Assembly: GCA_016720635.1 (NCBI GenBank)
Contig: JADKKF010000024.1
Span: forward strand, 62,001 to 126,000
Origin: Saprospiraceae bacterium
Lineage (GTDB): Bacteria > Bacteroidota > Bacteroidia > Chitinophagales > Saprospiraceae
DNA: 64,000 nt
Direction: 5' to 3'
The notes under the pieces are model-generated. The model searched no databases, was not told the origin of the DNA, and saw nothing but the letters and a program-made list of their open reading frames with translations. The position numbers and the translations under genes are program-made. Shown here in pieces: positions 28,873 through 38,039 of the stretch. Within the stretch, counting starts at the first letter, position 1; every line of letters begins with the position of its first letter.

Positions 28873-28997
28873 ACTTAAAGACAAAAACATATAATGTACC
28901 GGTAAAATCAAGTCTAAGTTCGCTTTCGCTTGCCAAACAAATAGAGGATCCACAAAAGCGCATCAAAGCGATCTTCGAAAGCCCTGACAATGGAGGA

Positions 28998-30314
28998 TTG
29001 CTGGTAAAAGAGTCCTTAGCTTCATTATTTTCCTACGTATCAAACAGGATTCCAGAAATAGCTGATGATTTATACAATATTGATTTTGCATTGCAAAATG
29101 GCTTTGCGTGGGATTTTGGCCCTTTCGAATATTGGGACATCATCGGTGTAGAAAAAGGAATCGAAGCGGCTGAATCATTCGGATATCCTGTTGCGGATTG
29201 GGTAAAAACAATGGTTCAATCTGGTGTTAAGTCCTTTTATTCTTCACAAAATGGGGTTAAAACTTATTATTCCATCAGTGATAAGCAATACAAAAAACTC
29301 CCAGGTGCTGAAAAATCGATTATCCTGGATTTATATAGACATTTACCACCTGTGTTCCAAAACGATGAAATCGTGCTGCATGACATAGGAGATGGCGTAC
29401 TTTGTTTAGAGTTTAGATCCAAAATGAATGCGATAGGCGAGGGTATCCTAAAGGGCATATTTGAATCCATAAAAATCGCCGAGGAAGGTGAATGGAAAGG
29501 GTTGGTGATTGGTAACAATGCCAAAAACTTTTCGGTTGGAGCCAATCTGATGATGATAGCTATGTTGGCTTTTCAGCAAGAATGGGACCAATTGAATATG
29601 GCAGTGGATTTATTCCAACAAGCAACCATGAGGTGCCGATATTCAAAAATACCAGTGGTTATTGCTACTCAAGGTTATGTATTTGGTGGTGGATGTGAGA
29701 CGCTAATGCACTGCGATAGAGCGGTTGTGAGTGCCGAATCATACATTGGTCTCGTAGAAGTAGGAGTAGGTTTGATACCTGGAGGCGGAGGTACAAAAGA
29801 GTTTGCGTTGCGTGCCTCTGATCATTTTTTTGAAGGCGATGTTCAGATCCCTACCCTGATAGACAAGTTCAAAACCATAGCTACAGCAGCCGTAGGTACA
29901 AGCGGATACGAAGCTTATAAATATGGATATTTATTGGAAAATAGGGACCGAATCATCGTTAACAGTGCCGAAGCCATCTATCAAGCGAAGTTAGAGGTTC
30001 TTCAGTTGGCTTCAAATTATACCCCTCCTACCCCTAGGAAAGACATCCTAGTCTTAGGACAAGGTGGACTGGCCTCCCTATACGTGGCTGCAAATTCGCT
30101 GCTCTTGGGTAAATACGCCAGTGAACACGACATAAAAATTGCTAAAAAAATAGCGTGGGTATTATGTGGTGGAGATTTGAGCGGCCCTACTCGAGTCTCA
30201 GAAAAATACTTGTTAGATATCGAAAGAGAAGCTTTTTTGAGCCTTTGTGGCGAACCTAAAACCATGGAAAGAATTCAATTCATGCTTGAAAAAGGTAAAC
30301 CATTGCGCAACTAA
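28998..30314 (+). CDS. 3-hydroxyacyl-CoA dehydrogenase/enoyl-CoA hydratase fusion, C-terminal fragment
   Basis: Rest of the same enzyme, one frame away; homologous reading actually resumes near 28785, so the TTG at 28998 is only the first usable start codon. It has the C-terminal dehydrogenase domain (FAWDFGPFEYWD) and an enoyl-CoA hydratase/crotonase domain with VFGGGCETLMHCDRAV and the oxyanion-hole region YIGLVEVGVGLIPGGGGTKE. The order dehydrogenase then hydratase is the reverse of E. coli FadB but is a known arrangement. The mmsA gene begins 31 bases after, so the two are likely cotranscribed. Confidence 0.9.
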   Translation: MLVKESLASLFSYVSNRIPEIADDLYNIDFALQNGFAWDFGPFEYWDIIGVEKGIEAAESFGYPVADWVKTMVQSGVKSFYSSQNGVKTYYSISDKQYKKLPGAEKSIILDLYRHLPPVFQNDEIVLHDIGDGVLCLEFRSKMNAIGEGILKGIFESIKIAEEGEWKGLVIGNNAKNFSVGANLMMIAMLAFQQEWDQLNMAVDLFQQATMRCRYSKIPVVIATQGYVFGGGCETLMHCDRAVVSAESYIGLVEVGVGLIPGGGGTKEFALRASDHFFEGDVQIPTLIDKFKTIATAAVGTSGYEAYKYGYLLENRDRIIVNSAEAIYQAKLEVLQLASNYTPPTPRKDILVLGQGGLASLYVAANSLLLGKYASEHDIKIAKKIAWVLCGGDLSGPTRVSEKYLLDIEREAFLSLCGEPKTMERIQFMLEKGKPLRN

Positions 30315-30345
30315 TTCATATAATTTTTTTATTAATACAATAATT

Positions 30346-31803
30346 ATGAAATACGGAAAAATAAGCAATTATATAAATGGTAAAAATGTCGCTTCTACCA
30401 GTCAAAGAAGCCTCGCTATTAATTCTCCACTAGATGGAAATTCATTAGGCGAAATCCCATTGTCGAATTATTCAGATCTTGATATAGCTGTAAAAGCTGC
30501 ACAAGCCGCATTTCCTGCTTGGTCAAATACACCAATTAAGGAGAGGGTTCAAGTATTTTTCAAATACAAGTATTTATTAGAAAAGCATATGGATGAACTA
30601 ACCAAATTGGTTAGCGAAGAAAATGGAAAAACCTATGGAGAGGCCAAGGCCGAAATCGAAAAATCCATCGAATTGACTGAATTTGCAACGTCTTTGCCAC
30701 AATTGGTACAAGGTGAGCTTCTAGAAGTATCAAAAGGAGTAGAATGTCGGATAGAAAAACACGCACTTGGCGTTGTAGCTTCGATCGTACCTTTCAATTT
30801 TCCTAGTATGGTACCGAATTGGACCATTCCGAACGCCATCGCATTAGGCAATTGCATGATATTAAAGCCCTCAGAAATGGTGCCAATAAGTTCGATAAGA
30901 TTGGTAGAATTGTTGAAGGAAGCTGGCCTTCCTGACGGCGTATTAAATATCGTACATGGGGACAAAGAAATCGTCGAGGCAATTTGCGATCATCCGGGTA
31001 TCGAAGCGGTTTCATTCGTAGGATCGACCAAAGTAGCACAAATAGTCTATCAAAGAGCCACTCATAACCTTAAGAGATGTGTCGCTTTGGGTGGAGCAAA
31101 AAATCACCTCATCGTACTCCCAGACGCCAATCCTCAAATGACTGCGAGCAATGTTGCAGCTTCTATGAGTGGATGTGCAGGACAACGCTGTATGGCTGCA
31201 TCAGCGATGGTAGCCGTGGGTGAAGTAGAGCATATAATCGATCAATTGGTCGAAGAATCAAAGAAAATAGTTCCTGGAGATAATCTGGGAGCCGTAATAT
31301 CTAAGGCAGCAAAAGAAAGAATTGAACGATATATCTCCCAAGCAGAAGCCGATGGCGCTAAGATATTGCTAGATGGAAGGAATTGTGTTGTTTCGGGGAA
31401 AGAAAAAGGCACTTATGTTGGTCCGACTGTAATTGATTATGTTACACCTGAAATGTCGGTAGCAAGAGAAGAGATATTCGGTCCAGTTATCTCGATCATG
31501 AGGGTACGCACCGTTGATGATGCACTGGACATTGAAAATAAAAACCCTTATGGCAATGCAGCCTCTGTGTTTACACAAAGTGGAGGAGCCGCCAAATATA
31601 TAGCTGATAGAGCTTCAGCTGGTATGATAGGCGTCAATATCGGTGTACCTGTTCCAAGGGAGCCATTTTCATTCGGAGGATGGAATGACTCCAAATTTGG
31701 CGTAGGAGATATCACGGGTAAATCATCTATTGAGTTTTGGACAAAGCCTAAGAAAACCACCATCAAGTGGGATGCTCAAGCTAAGACCAATTGGATGAGT
31801 TAA
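30346..31803 (+). CDS. mmsA: CoA-acylating methylmalonate-semialdehyde dehydrogenase
   Basis: Oxidises (methyl)malonate semialdehyde to propionyl-CoA or acetyl-CoA with NAD and CoA, in valine, beta-alanine and thymine breakdown. The 485-residue protein has the aldehyde-dehydrogenase fold: IVPFNFPSMVPNWTIPNAIA and FVGSTKVAQIV for NAD binding, catalytic Cys in SGCAGQRCMAASA, and ALGGAKNH in place of the Glu-containing motif of ordinary aldehyde dehydrogenases, which is diagnostic of the CoA-dependent type. ATG 30346 was chosen over an in-frame codon at 30247 inside the previous gene; it begins MKYGKISNYINGK, which is normal for the family. Confidence 0.93.
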   Translation: MKYGKISNYINGKNVASTSQRSLAINSPLDGNSLGEIPLSNYSDLDIAVKAAQAAFPAWSNTPIKERVQVFFKYKYLLEKHMDELTKLVSEENGKTYGEAKAEIEKSIELTEFATSLPQLVQGELLEVSKGVECRIEKHALGVVASIVPFNFPSMVPNWTIPNAIALGNCMILKPSEMVPISSIRLVELLKEAGLPDGVLNIVHGDKEIVEAICDHPGIEAVSFVGSTKVAQIVYQRATHNLKRCVALGGAKNHLIVLPDANPQMTASNVAASMSGCAGQRCMAASAMVAVGEVEHIIDQLVEESKKIVPGDNLGAVISKAAKERIERYISQAEADGAKILLDGRNCVVSGKEKGTYVGPTVIDYVTPEMSVAREEIFGPVISIMRVRTVDDALDIENKNPYGNAASVFTQSGGAAKYIADRASAGMIGVNIGVPVPREPFSFGGWNDSKFGVGDITGKSSIEFWTKPKKTTIKWDAQAKTNWMS

Positions 31804-31854
31804 ACCTATTGGGGGGTAAACTAATTTTTTTTGGAGGAAATATCCTACTGGTTT

Positions 31855-32475
31855 CTATAATAACTTATAGTAACAGTCGCCGACTTTACCATTTGTAGGG
31901 ATTTTGTAAAATATCCGGTTTTTCTTACCAAAAATGCTACTCAGCGTTATGCCCGTTACACAAACACCCATTGAAAACAATTCTGCCTGCCAAAACTTGT
32001 ATTTATTGAAAGTTTTTTCATGCGTATTAATTGCAAGAAGTGGTGAAAAAAATACCATAGAAATAAGGCCAACTAGACCAACTGTGCTAGAAATGTCTCT
32101 TGCGATATTTTTTTTGTAATAATCTTTTTGAAACGCTAGTGAGATTAGATCCGATTTCGAAATTTTAATTAGCGTATCCCTTTTCATTTTAAAATCTAGG
32201 GTTTTATCTTCTCCAAGAGAATAAGTCCCTTGCCTGGTTTTAATAGTTAGAGATTCGGCGGTTTGATTTGTAACATACCCTTTCAAATAATTGGGTGTTA
32301 TTCCAGTGGTCTCCTTGTTCTTATCCAAGAAAAATTTGACTTGTGTTCTTTTATTTGAGTTAATACGTTTTACACTTGTAGTGCCGTCATTTCTAGTACT
32401 TTCTATTTGTAATTGACCAAAAATAAATCCCGACTGTAAAAGCACAATCAATAATAGTCCTAATGTTTTTTGCAT
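31855..32475 (-). CDS. Exported hypothetical protein
   Basis: Not recognised. A 206-residue protein with a signal peptide (about 1-20, ending FIFGQ), a beta-rich soluble stretch (GYVTNQTAESLTIKTRQGTY suggests a Lsm/SH3-like small barrel), and two hydrophobic segments near 128-150 and 165-183. It is 21 bases downstream of lepB on the same strand and may be cotranscribed. The mmsA gene ends 51 bases away in convergent orientation. Confidence 0.6.
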   Translation of the reverse strand: MQKTLGLLLIVLLQSGFIFGQLQIESTRNDGTTSVKRINSNKRTQVKFFLDKNKETTGITPNYLKGYVTNQTAESLTIKTRQGTYSLGEDKTLDFKMKRDTLIKISKSDLISLAFQKDYYKKNIARDISSTVGLVGLISMVFFSPLLAINTHEKTFNKYKFWQAELFSMGVCVTGITLSSIFGKKNRIFYKIPTNGKVGDCYYKLL

Positions 32476-32496
32476 AATATGAATAAATTTTAATGG

Positions 32497-34071
32497 TTAC
32501 ATTTTTGTGGCTCCTGATAAAATACGATCCCATCGGATACCTTCTCGCCAATTGCAATTTTTGGTAGAATACCAGATAAACAATGGCTTTCCTACAATAT
32601 GGTCTTCAGGAACGAATCCCCAAATTCTACTATCCTCCGAATTATGTCTATTATCCCCCATCATCCAATAATAATCTTGCTTGAAAGTATAATTGGTGAC
32701 ATTCGTACCATTGATGAAAATCTTATCGTCTTTTATCTCTAGCGTATTGTTTTCATAAACCCTGATAGCCAACTGATACATGGCAATATTTTTTAAATTC
32801 AAATCCACGGTTTCACCTTTTTTAGGTATATGTATGGGCCCATAATTGTCTATGGTCCATCCAAAGAAATTCGCATCGTCGTGTGGAAATAAATAATCTC
32901 GACCTGGGTTATCTGGGGACATGATACTAACGCTGATATCGGGCGAAAGTGAGCGGACCCTTGCTACATTTTCATCGCTTAAGCTAAAAATACCTTCAGC
33001 AGGGTTTACATCATTGATATTGATCCCCCATTCATTCAATCGACTCATATTCAATCCATTAGGCGCTACGACCTTATAGGTATATTGCAAATTTTTGGGA
33101 TTTTCAATAGCCTTATCATTGATAAATACTTGCCTATTGACGATCTTGAGATTATCACCTGGCAATCCTATACATCTCTTGATATAATGATCTTTTTTGT
33201 CGATCGGTCTTACGGCCATTTCTTGATTTTCGGGCGGGATCCTCATGATTAAACCAGGGCTCCTTCTTATATCGTGAATGGTAAAATTCCTTTGAGGCGT
33301 CACAAAAACAGAATCACCTTCTGGATAATTAAATACCACTGGATCAAACCTTTCAACATCCTGAATCTTTGGCAGCCTGAAATAAGGCAAAGACGGAGAC
33401 TTCAGATAAGATTCTTTGTCCAAAATCGGAATTCTATTGTGCAAAAGTGGCAATTGTAATACTGTCATGGGCATTCTAATCCCATAGTGAGCTTTACTGA
33501 CGAAAAGATAATCTCCAACCAAAAGTGAACCTTCCATGGAGGATGTCGGTATCACATAGGCCTCAATTAAAAACATGCGTATGAATGCGGCAGCAAATAC
33601 AGCAAAGAAAATCGACTCGAACCATTCTCTCACCCCTCCTTTTTTGTATGGATTGGCTTGGTCCAATTTTTTGAAATTATAGTCATCTTTTTTAGTAATG
33701 GCTTCGGTAATTTTATCCTTGTACTCGTGTTCTAATATAACCGTAGGCCCAACATAATTTTCTTTTCCATAACCGATTTTGAAAAAAGCCAAAGGCGCAT
33801 AGACAACACTTAAGGCACTATGCCAAAAATCATATTTTCCGAATGAACGCACCATATCCACGCACATTCCAACGAAAATAAAGATATTAACTATTGGAAA
33901 AAGCAACCACAAAGCCCAATATTTTGGCTGGCCGATGATTTGAGTCCAAACATAAAAATTCTTTCCAGGAATTAAAGCATCAATGGGATTTTTACCAGCT
34001 TTCTTGAATAAGTTCATCAAAGAAATAGACAAAAGGACGTAGAAAACTAGAATAAAAATTAATATACTCAC
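32497..34071 (-). CDS. lepB: Signal peptidase I
   Basis: Membrane serine protease that removes signal peptides from exported proteins. The catalytic Ser is in AYVIPTSSMEGSLLVGDY (about residue 178) and the general-base Lys in DHYIKRCIGLPGDNLKI. The C-terminal box WMMGDNRHNSEDSRIWGFVP is also present. At 524 residues it is about 200 longer than E. coli LepB; the extra is an N-terminal membrane region with several helices (about 1-110) and a long insertion between Lys and the C-terminal box. This long form is usual in Bacteroidota. Confidence 0.95.
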   Translation of the reverse strand: MSILIFILVFYVLLSISLMNLFKKAGKNPIDALIPGKNFYVWTQIIGQPKYWALWLLFPIVNIFIFVGMCVDMVRSFGKYDFWHSALSVVYAPLAFFKIGYGKENYVGPTVILEHEYKDKITEAITKKDDYNFKKLDQANPYKKGGVREWFESIFFAVFAAAFIRMFLIEAYVIPTSSMEGSLLVGDYLFVSKAHYGIRMPMTVLQLPLLHNRIPILDKESYLKSPSLPYFRLPKIQDVERFDPVVFNYPEGDSVFVTPQRNFTIHDIRRSPGLIMRIPPENQEMAVRPIDKKDHYIKRCIGLPGDNLKIVNRQVFINDKAIENPKNLQYTYKVVAPNGLNMSRLNEWGININDVNPAEGIFSLSDENVARVRSLSPDISVSIMSPDNPGRDYLFPHDDANFFGWTIDNYGPIHIPKKGETVDLNLKNIAMYQLAIRVYENNTLEIKDDKIFINGTNVTNYTFKQDYYWMMGDNRHNSEDSRIWGFVPEDHIVGKPLFIWYSTKNCNWREGIRWDRILSGATKM

Positions 34072-34129
34072 GATTTTAAATTTTTTTTGATTTGCAAATA
34101 TAACTTATATTTTTCTCTAATAATTGTAC

Positions 34130-34137
34130 TAATTTTG
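34130..34137 (+). promoter_or_regulatory. Candidate -7 element upstream of the UbiA-type prenyltransferase gene
   Basis: TAATTTTG, a perfect TAnnTTTG box, lies about 80 bases before the TTG start at 34217 in the divergent gap with lepB. No TTTG at the proper -33 distance was found. Confidence 0.4.
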
Positions 34138-34216
34138 TGGCTTTCGGATAAGGGTAGTTTTTTCTTCGACAAATTGCCTAAAAAACAGTAAAATTCTAAC
34201 TAAAAAAATTTCCAAT

Positions 34217-35080
34217 TTGGTAGCCAAATATTTCCATTTAGTCAAATTTTCCCATTCAATTTTTGCTTTACCCTTTGCCTTGATAGGATTTTCACTAGGC
34301 ACAATTGATAGCAGCCACCCTCCTTCTTTAAGGTTGTTCTTTCTTGTTGTAATTTGTATGGTCACTGCAAGGAATGCCGCCATGGGTTTTAATAGATATT
34401 TAGACCGTGACATTGACGCACAAAATATTCGAACACAAACCAGAGAAATTCCTGCTGGAGTCATCAGCCCCAAACAAGCGCTTTTCTTTATTGGCTTGAA
34501 TTGTCTTTTATTCGTGTTGAGTAGTTATTTTATCAATAAAATTTGTTTTATTTTATCCCCTATCGCTTTGATTTTAGTCCTTGGATATAGTTATACCAAG
34601 CGATTTACGGCGTTGTGTCATCTGGTTTTAGGGATAGGCTTAGGTTTGGCTCCGATTGGCGCATATCTAGCAGTTACTGGTCATTTTGACGTAAAACCAA
34701 TACTATTAGGGATTACGGTTTGGGCTTGGGTTTCAGGATTTGACATCATTTATGCATTGCAGGATGAAGAATTTGACAAGACGAATCACTTATATTCAAT
34801 TCCTGCATTGTTAGGAAAAGCAAATGGCAGGAAAATAGCAATGCTCATGCACTTCATTGCTCTTGTATTTTTATGCTTGTTCATCGCAGCCCTTTGGTCC
34901 TCAGGACATATTGGCTACATCTCTATATTAGCAGCGTCTATATTTTCACTTGCGATAATTTATCAACATTCCATTGTAAAAATTGATGATTTGAGCAATA
35001 TCAATCTGGCTTTTTTCACCAGCAACGGTGTGGCCAGTCTTATTTTTGGAGCGATGATTTGTTTCGATTTATTTTTATAA
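34217..35080 (+). CDS. UbiA family prenyltransferase, probably menaquinone (futalosine-route) type
   Basis: A 287-residue membrane prenyltransferase with about eight helices. First Asp-rich motif NRYLDRDIDAQNIRTQTREIP near residues 60-80 and second motif DEEFDKTNHLYSIP near 190. Sequences of this kind are annotated as 4-hydroxybenzoate polyprenyltransferase, but the window encodes MqnE of the futalosine pathway, so prenylation of 1,4-dihydroxy-6-naphthoate (MqnP) is more likely here. The start codon is TTG 34217; no ATG is available near, and the frame is open upstream with Lys/Thr/Ile codons, so the start is uncertain by some residues. Confidence 0.85.
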   Translation: MVAKYFHLVKFSHSIFALPFALIGFSLGTIDSSHPPSLRLFFLVVICMVTARNAAMGFNRYLDRDIDAQNIRTQTREIPAGVISPKQALFFIGLNCLLFVLSSYFINKICFILSPIALILVLGYSYTKRFTALCHLVLGIGLGLAPIGAYLAVTGHFDVKPILLGITVWAWVSGFDIIYALQDEEFDKTNHLYSIPALLGKANGRKIAMLMHFIALVFLCLFIAALWSSGHIGYISILAASIFSLAIIYQHSIVKIDDLSNINLAFFTSNGVASLIFGAMICFDLFL

Positions 35081-35120
35081 AAAATCAACCAAACCAAGTT
35101 CTATTTCTAAAAAACAAAGT

Positions 35121-35657
35121 CTATTTTGATATTTTCTTTTCAATCGAACGTAAAATTTCAATTTGTTCGGACTGGCTTTTAAAAAGGATTTTTATTTGTT
35201 CCTCCAAGAGCAAATCGATTTTTTGGTGCAATGCTCTAATTTCCAATTCAGCTTTGAGATTTATTAAATAATCATTTTCACCTCTTTGTCGATCCTTTTC
35301 TTCCTGACGATTTTGGCTCATCATGATGATCGGGGCTTGCAATGCAGCGACACATGACAATATTAAGTTCATTAAAATAAATGGATAAGGATCAAAATTA
35401 TCTTGCTTTGGAGAGATCGAATTGAACAAAATCCAGAAAAAAAGTAATATCATAAACAAAATAATAAAGGTCCAACTACCCCCGAATCTCGCCACTTTAT
35501 CAGAAATTTTCTGTCCTTGGGTCAGGATCTCTTTGGGTGGGTTTAATAGATTTTCGATAATCAATTTTTCATCCGTAATGGACTTTTTTACGATGTCCTG
35601 TAGCTTTGCCAATTGTTCTGTTTCAGCCTTTAATAGGCTATTGATTTCGTTTTTCAT
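35121..35657 (-). CDS. DUF1003 family membrane protein
   Basis: A 178-residue protein with a hydrophilic N-terminal coiled-coil-like stretch (about 1-50), two helices near 63-83 and 93-112 and a long charged C-terminal helix. The family string FDPYPFILMNLILSCVAALQ and then APIIMMSQNRQEEKDR is present. Function is unknown across the family; the C-terminal heptad-like pattern (EIRALHQKIDLLLEEQIKIL) suggests oligomerisation. One base separates it from the stop of the membrane gene upstream at 35659. Confidence 0.85.
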   Translation of the reverse strand: MKNEINSLLKAETEQLAKLQDIVKKSITDEKLIIENLLNPPKEILTQGQKISDKVARFGGSWTFIILFMILLFFWILFNSISPKQDNFDPYPFILMNLILSCVAALQAPIIMMSQNRQEEKDRQRGENDYLINLKAELEIRALHQKIDLLLEEQIKILFKSQSEQIEILRSIEKKISK

Positions 35658-35658
35658 C

Positions 35659-35961
35659 TTATTTTTGCCAAAAGGTAATGATAATAAATATAATAATGCT
35701 AAATATGCCCATCAAGGAAAAAATGAATAGGTAATCGGCTATGCTTTCAAGAAGATTCTCTCTTCGGGGATCGTTTGTTTTAATCGAAACAAATGAAAAT
35801 ACAGAAGACACAGTTAATAATAGTGCAATAAAAGAAGTAAAATCATCAATCAGATTATTTTTGGTCTTATCTGCCAAATGCAGCGAGGTAATTATAATCA
35901 AACAAAATCCCAATAAATTGGTAGAAGTGCTTAAAATGTGCTGTGAAGTTTTATTAGCCAT
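35659..35961 (-). CDS. Small membrane protein, unknown function
   Basis: A 100-residue protein with three hydrophobic segments (about 13-29, 40-60, 75-97) and the loop IKTNDPRRENLLESIADY. Not recognised beyond that. It is adjacent to and in the same direction as the DUF1003 gene, with only one base between them, so the two are almost certainly cotranscribed and may function together in the membrane. Confidence 0.65.
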   Translation of the reverse strand: MANKTSQHILSTSTNLLGFCLIIITSLHLADKTKNNLIDDFTSFIALLLTVSSVFSFVSIKTNDPRRENLLESIADYLFIFSLMGIFSIIIFIIITFWQK

Positions 35962-36098
35962 GGTTGAATCTCATTTTTGTTCTAAAGTTAAAAATTACTC
36001 ACTCAATAATTTGGAGACTTAAATCATTAAAAGAGATAGAATGACGATTTGTTTATTTCAGGATTATTTATTCAAAAAAGCCACAGTCTGTTTGAGTC

Positions 36099-37217
36099 TT
36101 AAATTTTAAATTTATCAAAATTGGTTCCATTGAACTTAAAAATCCCAGCGCCATCGGTTCCAAGCCATATTTTCCCTTTTTTATCTTTAAAAATTGTTTC
36201 AATCCCAACATTTGGTAGCCCTTGCTTTTCAGTATAATTGATTAGTTCGGTTCCGTCATAAATCCAAGCACCAGAATCACCCGTCCCAATCCAAAGTTGA
36301 CCATTGTCACTTTCATTGATTGACCAAATTCGAGCTAAATTGCCAGGCTTTACTATACCCTTTTTTATAAAATTTGGATTGCTGAGACCCTTTTCTTCCG
36401 TGATATTCCTTAAAATTTTACCATCAAAAAGAAACAGACCGTTTCCATTATTTCCGAACCAGAGATTCCCTTTTTTATCTTCAAAAATCGCCAATACGGC
36501 GGGTCCAGCCAAACCATTCTGCGTGAACCAAGTAAATGTAACTCCATCATAGCGACACACACCCAAGGACTGGGTTCCGAACCAAATATTGTCTCGGCTG
36601 TCTTTTAAAATTGAATAAACAGTGTTTGGACTTGTTTGATATGGAGACTTTACACTTGACGAAAAAACATCAGGTTTGAGCAAGGGCAAATAATCAAAAT
36701 TGTCCTTAGAATACCGAAAAACACCTCCACCAGCTGCAAACCACAAATCTTTGGCATTTGGTTTTTCATTCACTTGATTATTCCTATAAAAAGTTTCGTT
36801 TTCCTTAATCGTAAAAGTAGTGATATCCTGTTCATTTAATCGACAAACGCCATAACCACCCGTTGAAAACCAAATATTCCCCATTTCATCTTCTTGAATG
36901 TTGCGGACCTGATCTTGAAATAACCCATCTTTTCTAGTAATTTTGATCAAATTTTTTCCATCATACCGATATGCGCCGCCATTGGTGCCAAACCAAAAAT
37001 TTTCTTTTGAATCTTGGAAAATCTTCAGAACCTTGGTGTCTATCTCTTGGGCTGGATGCGCATTCAGATCTATGGATTTACTCACGGAATTAAATTTGGC
37101 ATCATTCTTTACGCTGGATACAGACAATGGGAACTCATTCTGATAAGAATTGGGCTTGTTTTGACAACATATTATTGAAAGTAAAAACAATACTAATAAA
37201 GTGTTTTTTGCTGCCAT
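36099..37217 (-). CDS. Seven-bladed two-component-regulator-type propeller protein, probable lipoprotein
   Basis: A 372-residue exported protein made almost wholly of propeller repeats of the Reg_prop kind: I count seven blades with the pattern (D-x-x-G/E-N-x-W-F-G-T, then G-x-x-x-Y-D-G). Examples are SKENFWFGTNGGAYRYDG, SRDNIWFGTQSLGVCRYDG and KKGKIWLGTDGAGIFKFNG. Such repeats form the sensor half of hybrid two-component systems in Bacteroidota, but here no kinase or membrane helix follows, so it is a free-standing propeller. The N-terminus (LLFLLSIICCQNKPN-like) suggests a lipoprotein. Preceded by a -7 element. Confidence 0.8.
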   Translation of the reverse strand: MAAKNTLLVLFLLSIICCQNKPNSYQNEFPLSVSSVKNDAKFNSVSKSIDLNAHPAQEIDTKVLKIFQDSKENFWFGTNGGAYRYDGKNLIKITRKDGLFQDQVRNIQEDEMGNIWFSTGGYGVCRLNEQDITTFTIKENETFYRNNQVNEKPNAKDLWFAAGGGVFRYSKDNFDYLPLLKPDVFSSSVKSPYQTSPNTVYSILKDSRDNIWFGTQSLGVCRYDGVTFTWFTQNGLAGPAVLAIFEDKKGNLWFGNNGNGLFLFDGKILRNITEEKGLSNPNFIKKGIVKPGNLARIWSINESDNGQLWIGTGDSGAWIYDGTELINYTEKQGLPNVGIETIFKDKKGKIWLGTDGAGIFKFNGTNFDKFKI

Positions 37218-37246
37218 GATTGATTCAATGTTTACCCAATGAAAAT

Positions 37247-37254
37247 CAAAGTTA
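37247..37254 (-). promoter_or_regulatory. Candidate -7 element for the propeller gene
   Basis: Minus strand reads TAACTTTG, a perfect TAnnTTTG box about 30 bases upstream of ATG 37217. No good -33 element is seen. Confidence 0.4.
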
Positions 37255-37338
37255 GCGTAATAAAATCACTTCGAATTTTTAATTTGGTTTACTAAGATCA
37301 AAGGCTAAATATGCAAAGTAATGGAATAAAATATTGTA

Positions 37339-37974
37339 CTAAAATACAACGGCAATACTCGCTAATAATCTAGCTGGGGTTTTAGAAAAAGGATATTTAT
37401 CACCTAAAAACGTAATATGGTCGCCGTGTTTTGTAAAATTTCCTTCATAACGGATATCCAATAAAACCGTTCTAAAAAAATCAATCCCGACACCAGCCTG
37501 CCACCCATAAGTGATGTCTTTGAAGTCTTGTTTGTAGCCATTCCAATCTGTAAGACTGGAAGTACTATTCAAATGGATATGTCCAACAGGTCCTGCAATT
37601 AACCGCACAGGGCCCGCTGAAAATCCAAACAATATCGGAATATCTAAGTCTTTATAGGTCTCATTCAAGACGCTTGAAACGATCGTACTATTTACTTGGT
37701 TGAAATTGTAATCAACAGAAGAAGAGTTGAACAAGCATTCTGGCTGTATGATAAATACACCAAACTTTATTTGTGTCAGCACCCCAAAATGAAAACCAAT
37801 ATTTGCTTTATCGATGCCTAATCTGAAAGAATCTTGTACCGTTGGATCGACGATAATGAGATCGCTCGATTTTAGGTCAGAAGTACTCACACCTGCTTTA
37901 ATGCCCCATTTAAACTGTGCAAAAGAACCAATTTGGCTTAATAATATCAAAGAAATGGTAAGAAAGTGCTTCAT
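37339..37974 (-). CDS. Outer-membrane beta-barrel protein (PorT-like family)
   Basis: A 211-residue exported protein: signal peptide to about residue 19 (QIGSFAQ), then the porin-family start FKWGIKAGVSTSDL, amphipathic strands throughout and a C-terminal strand ending ASIAVVF. Features such as IPILFGFSAGPVRLIAGP match the outer-membrane-beta-barrel families of Bacteroidota that include PorT-like proteins. A specific function cannot be assigned. Followed on the same strand by the propeller gene after about 120 bases. Confidence 0.75.
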   Translation of the reverse strand: MKHFLTISLILLSQIGSFAQFKWGIKAGVSTSDLKSSDLIIVDPTVQDSFRLGIDKANIGFHFGVLTQIKFGVFIIQPECLFNSSSVDYNFNQVNSTIVSSVLNETYKDLDIPILFGFSAGPVRLIAGPVGHIHLNSTSSLTDWNGYKQDFKDITYGWQAGVGIDFFRTVLLDIRYEGNFTKHGDHITFLGDKYPFSKTPARLLASIAVVF

Positions 37975-38039
37975 CGAATGGCCTTGTCTAAAAATTTTAC
38001 AGAATACAAAAGCACCTGTATAACGATTGTAAATATGAA

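Noticed and set aside
34129..34473. 114-codon minus-strand ORF opposite the prenyltransferase
   Set aside because: It lies antisense to the conserved prenyltransferase coding region and has no recognisable features.
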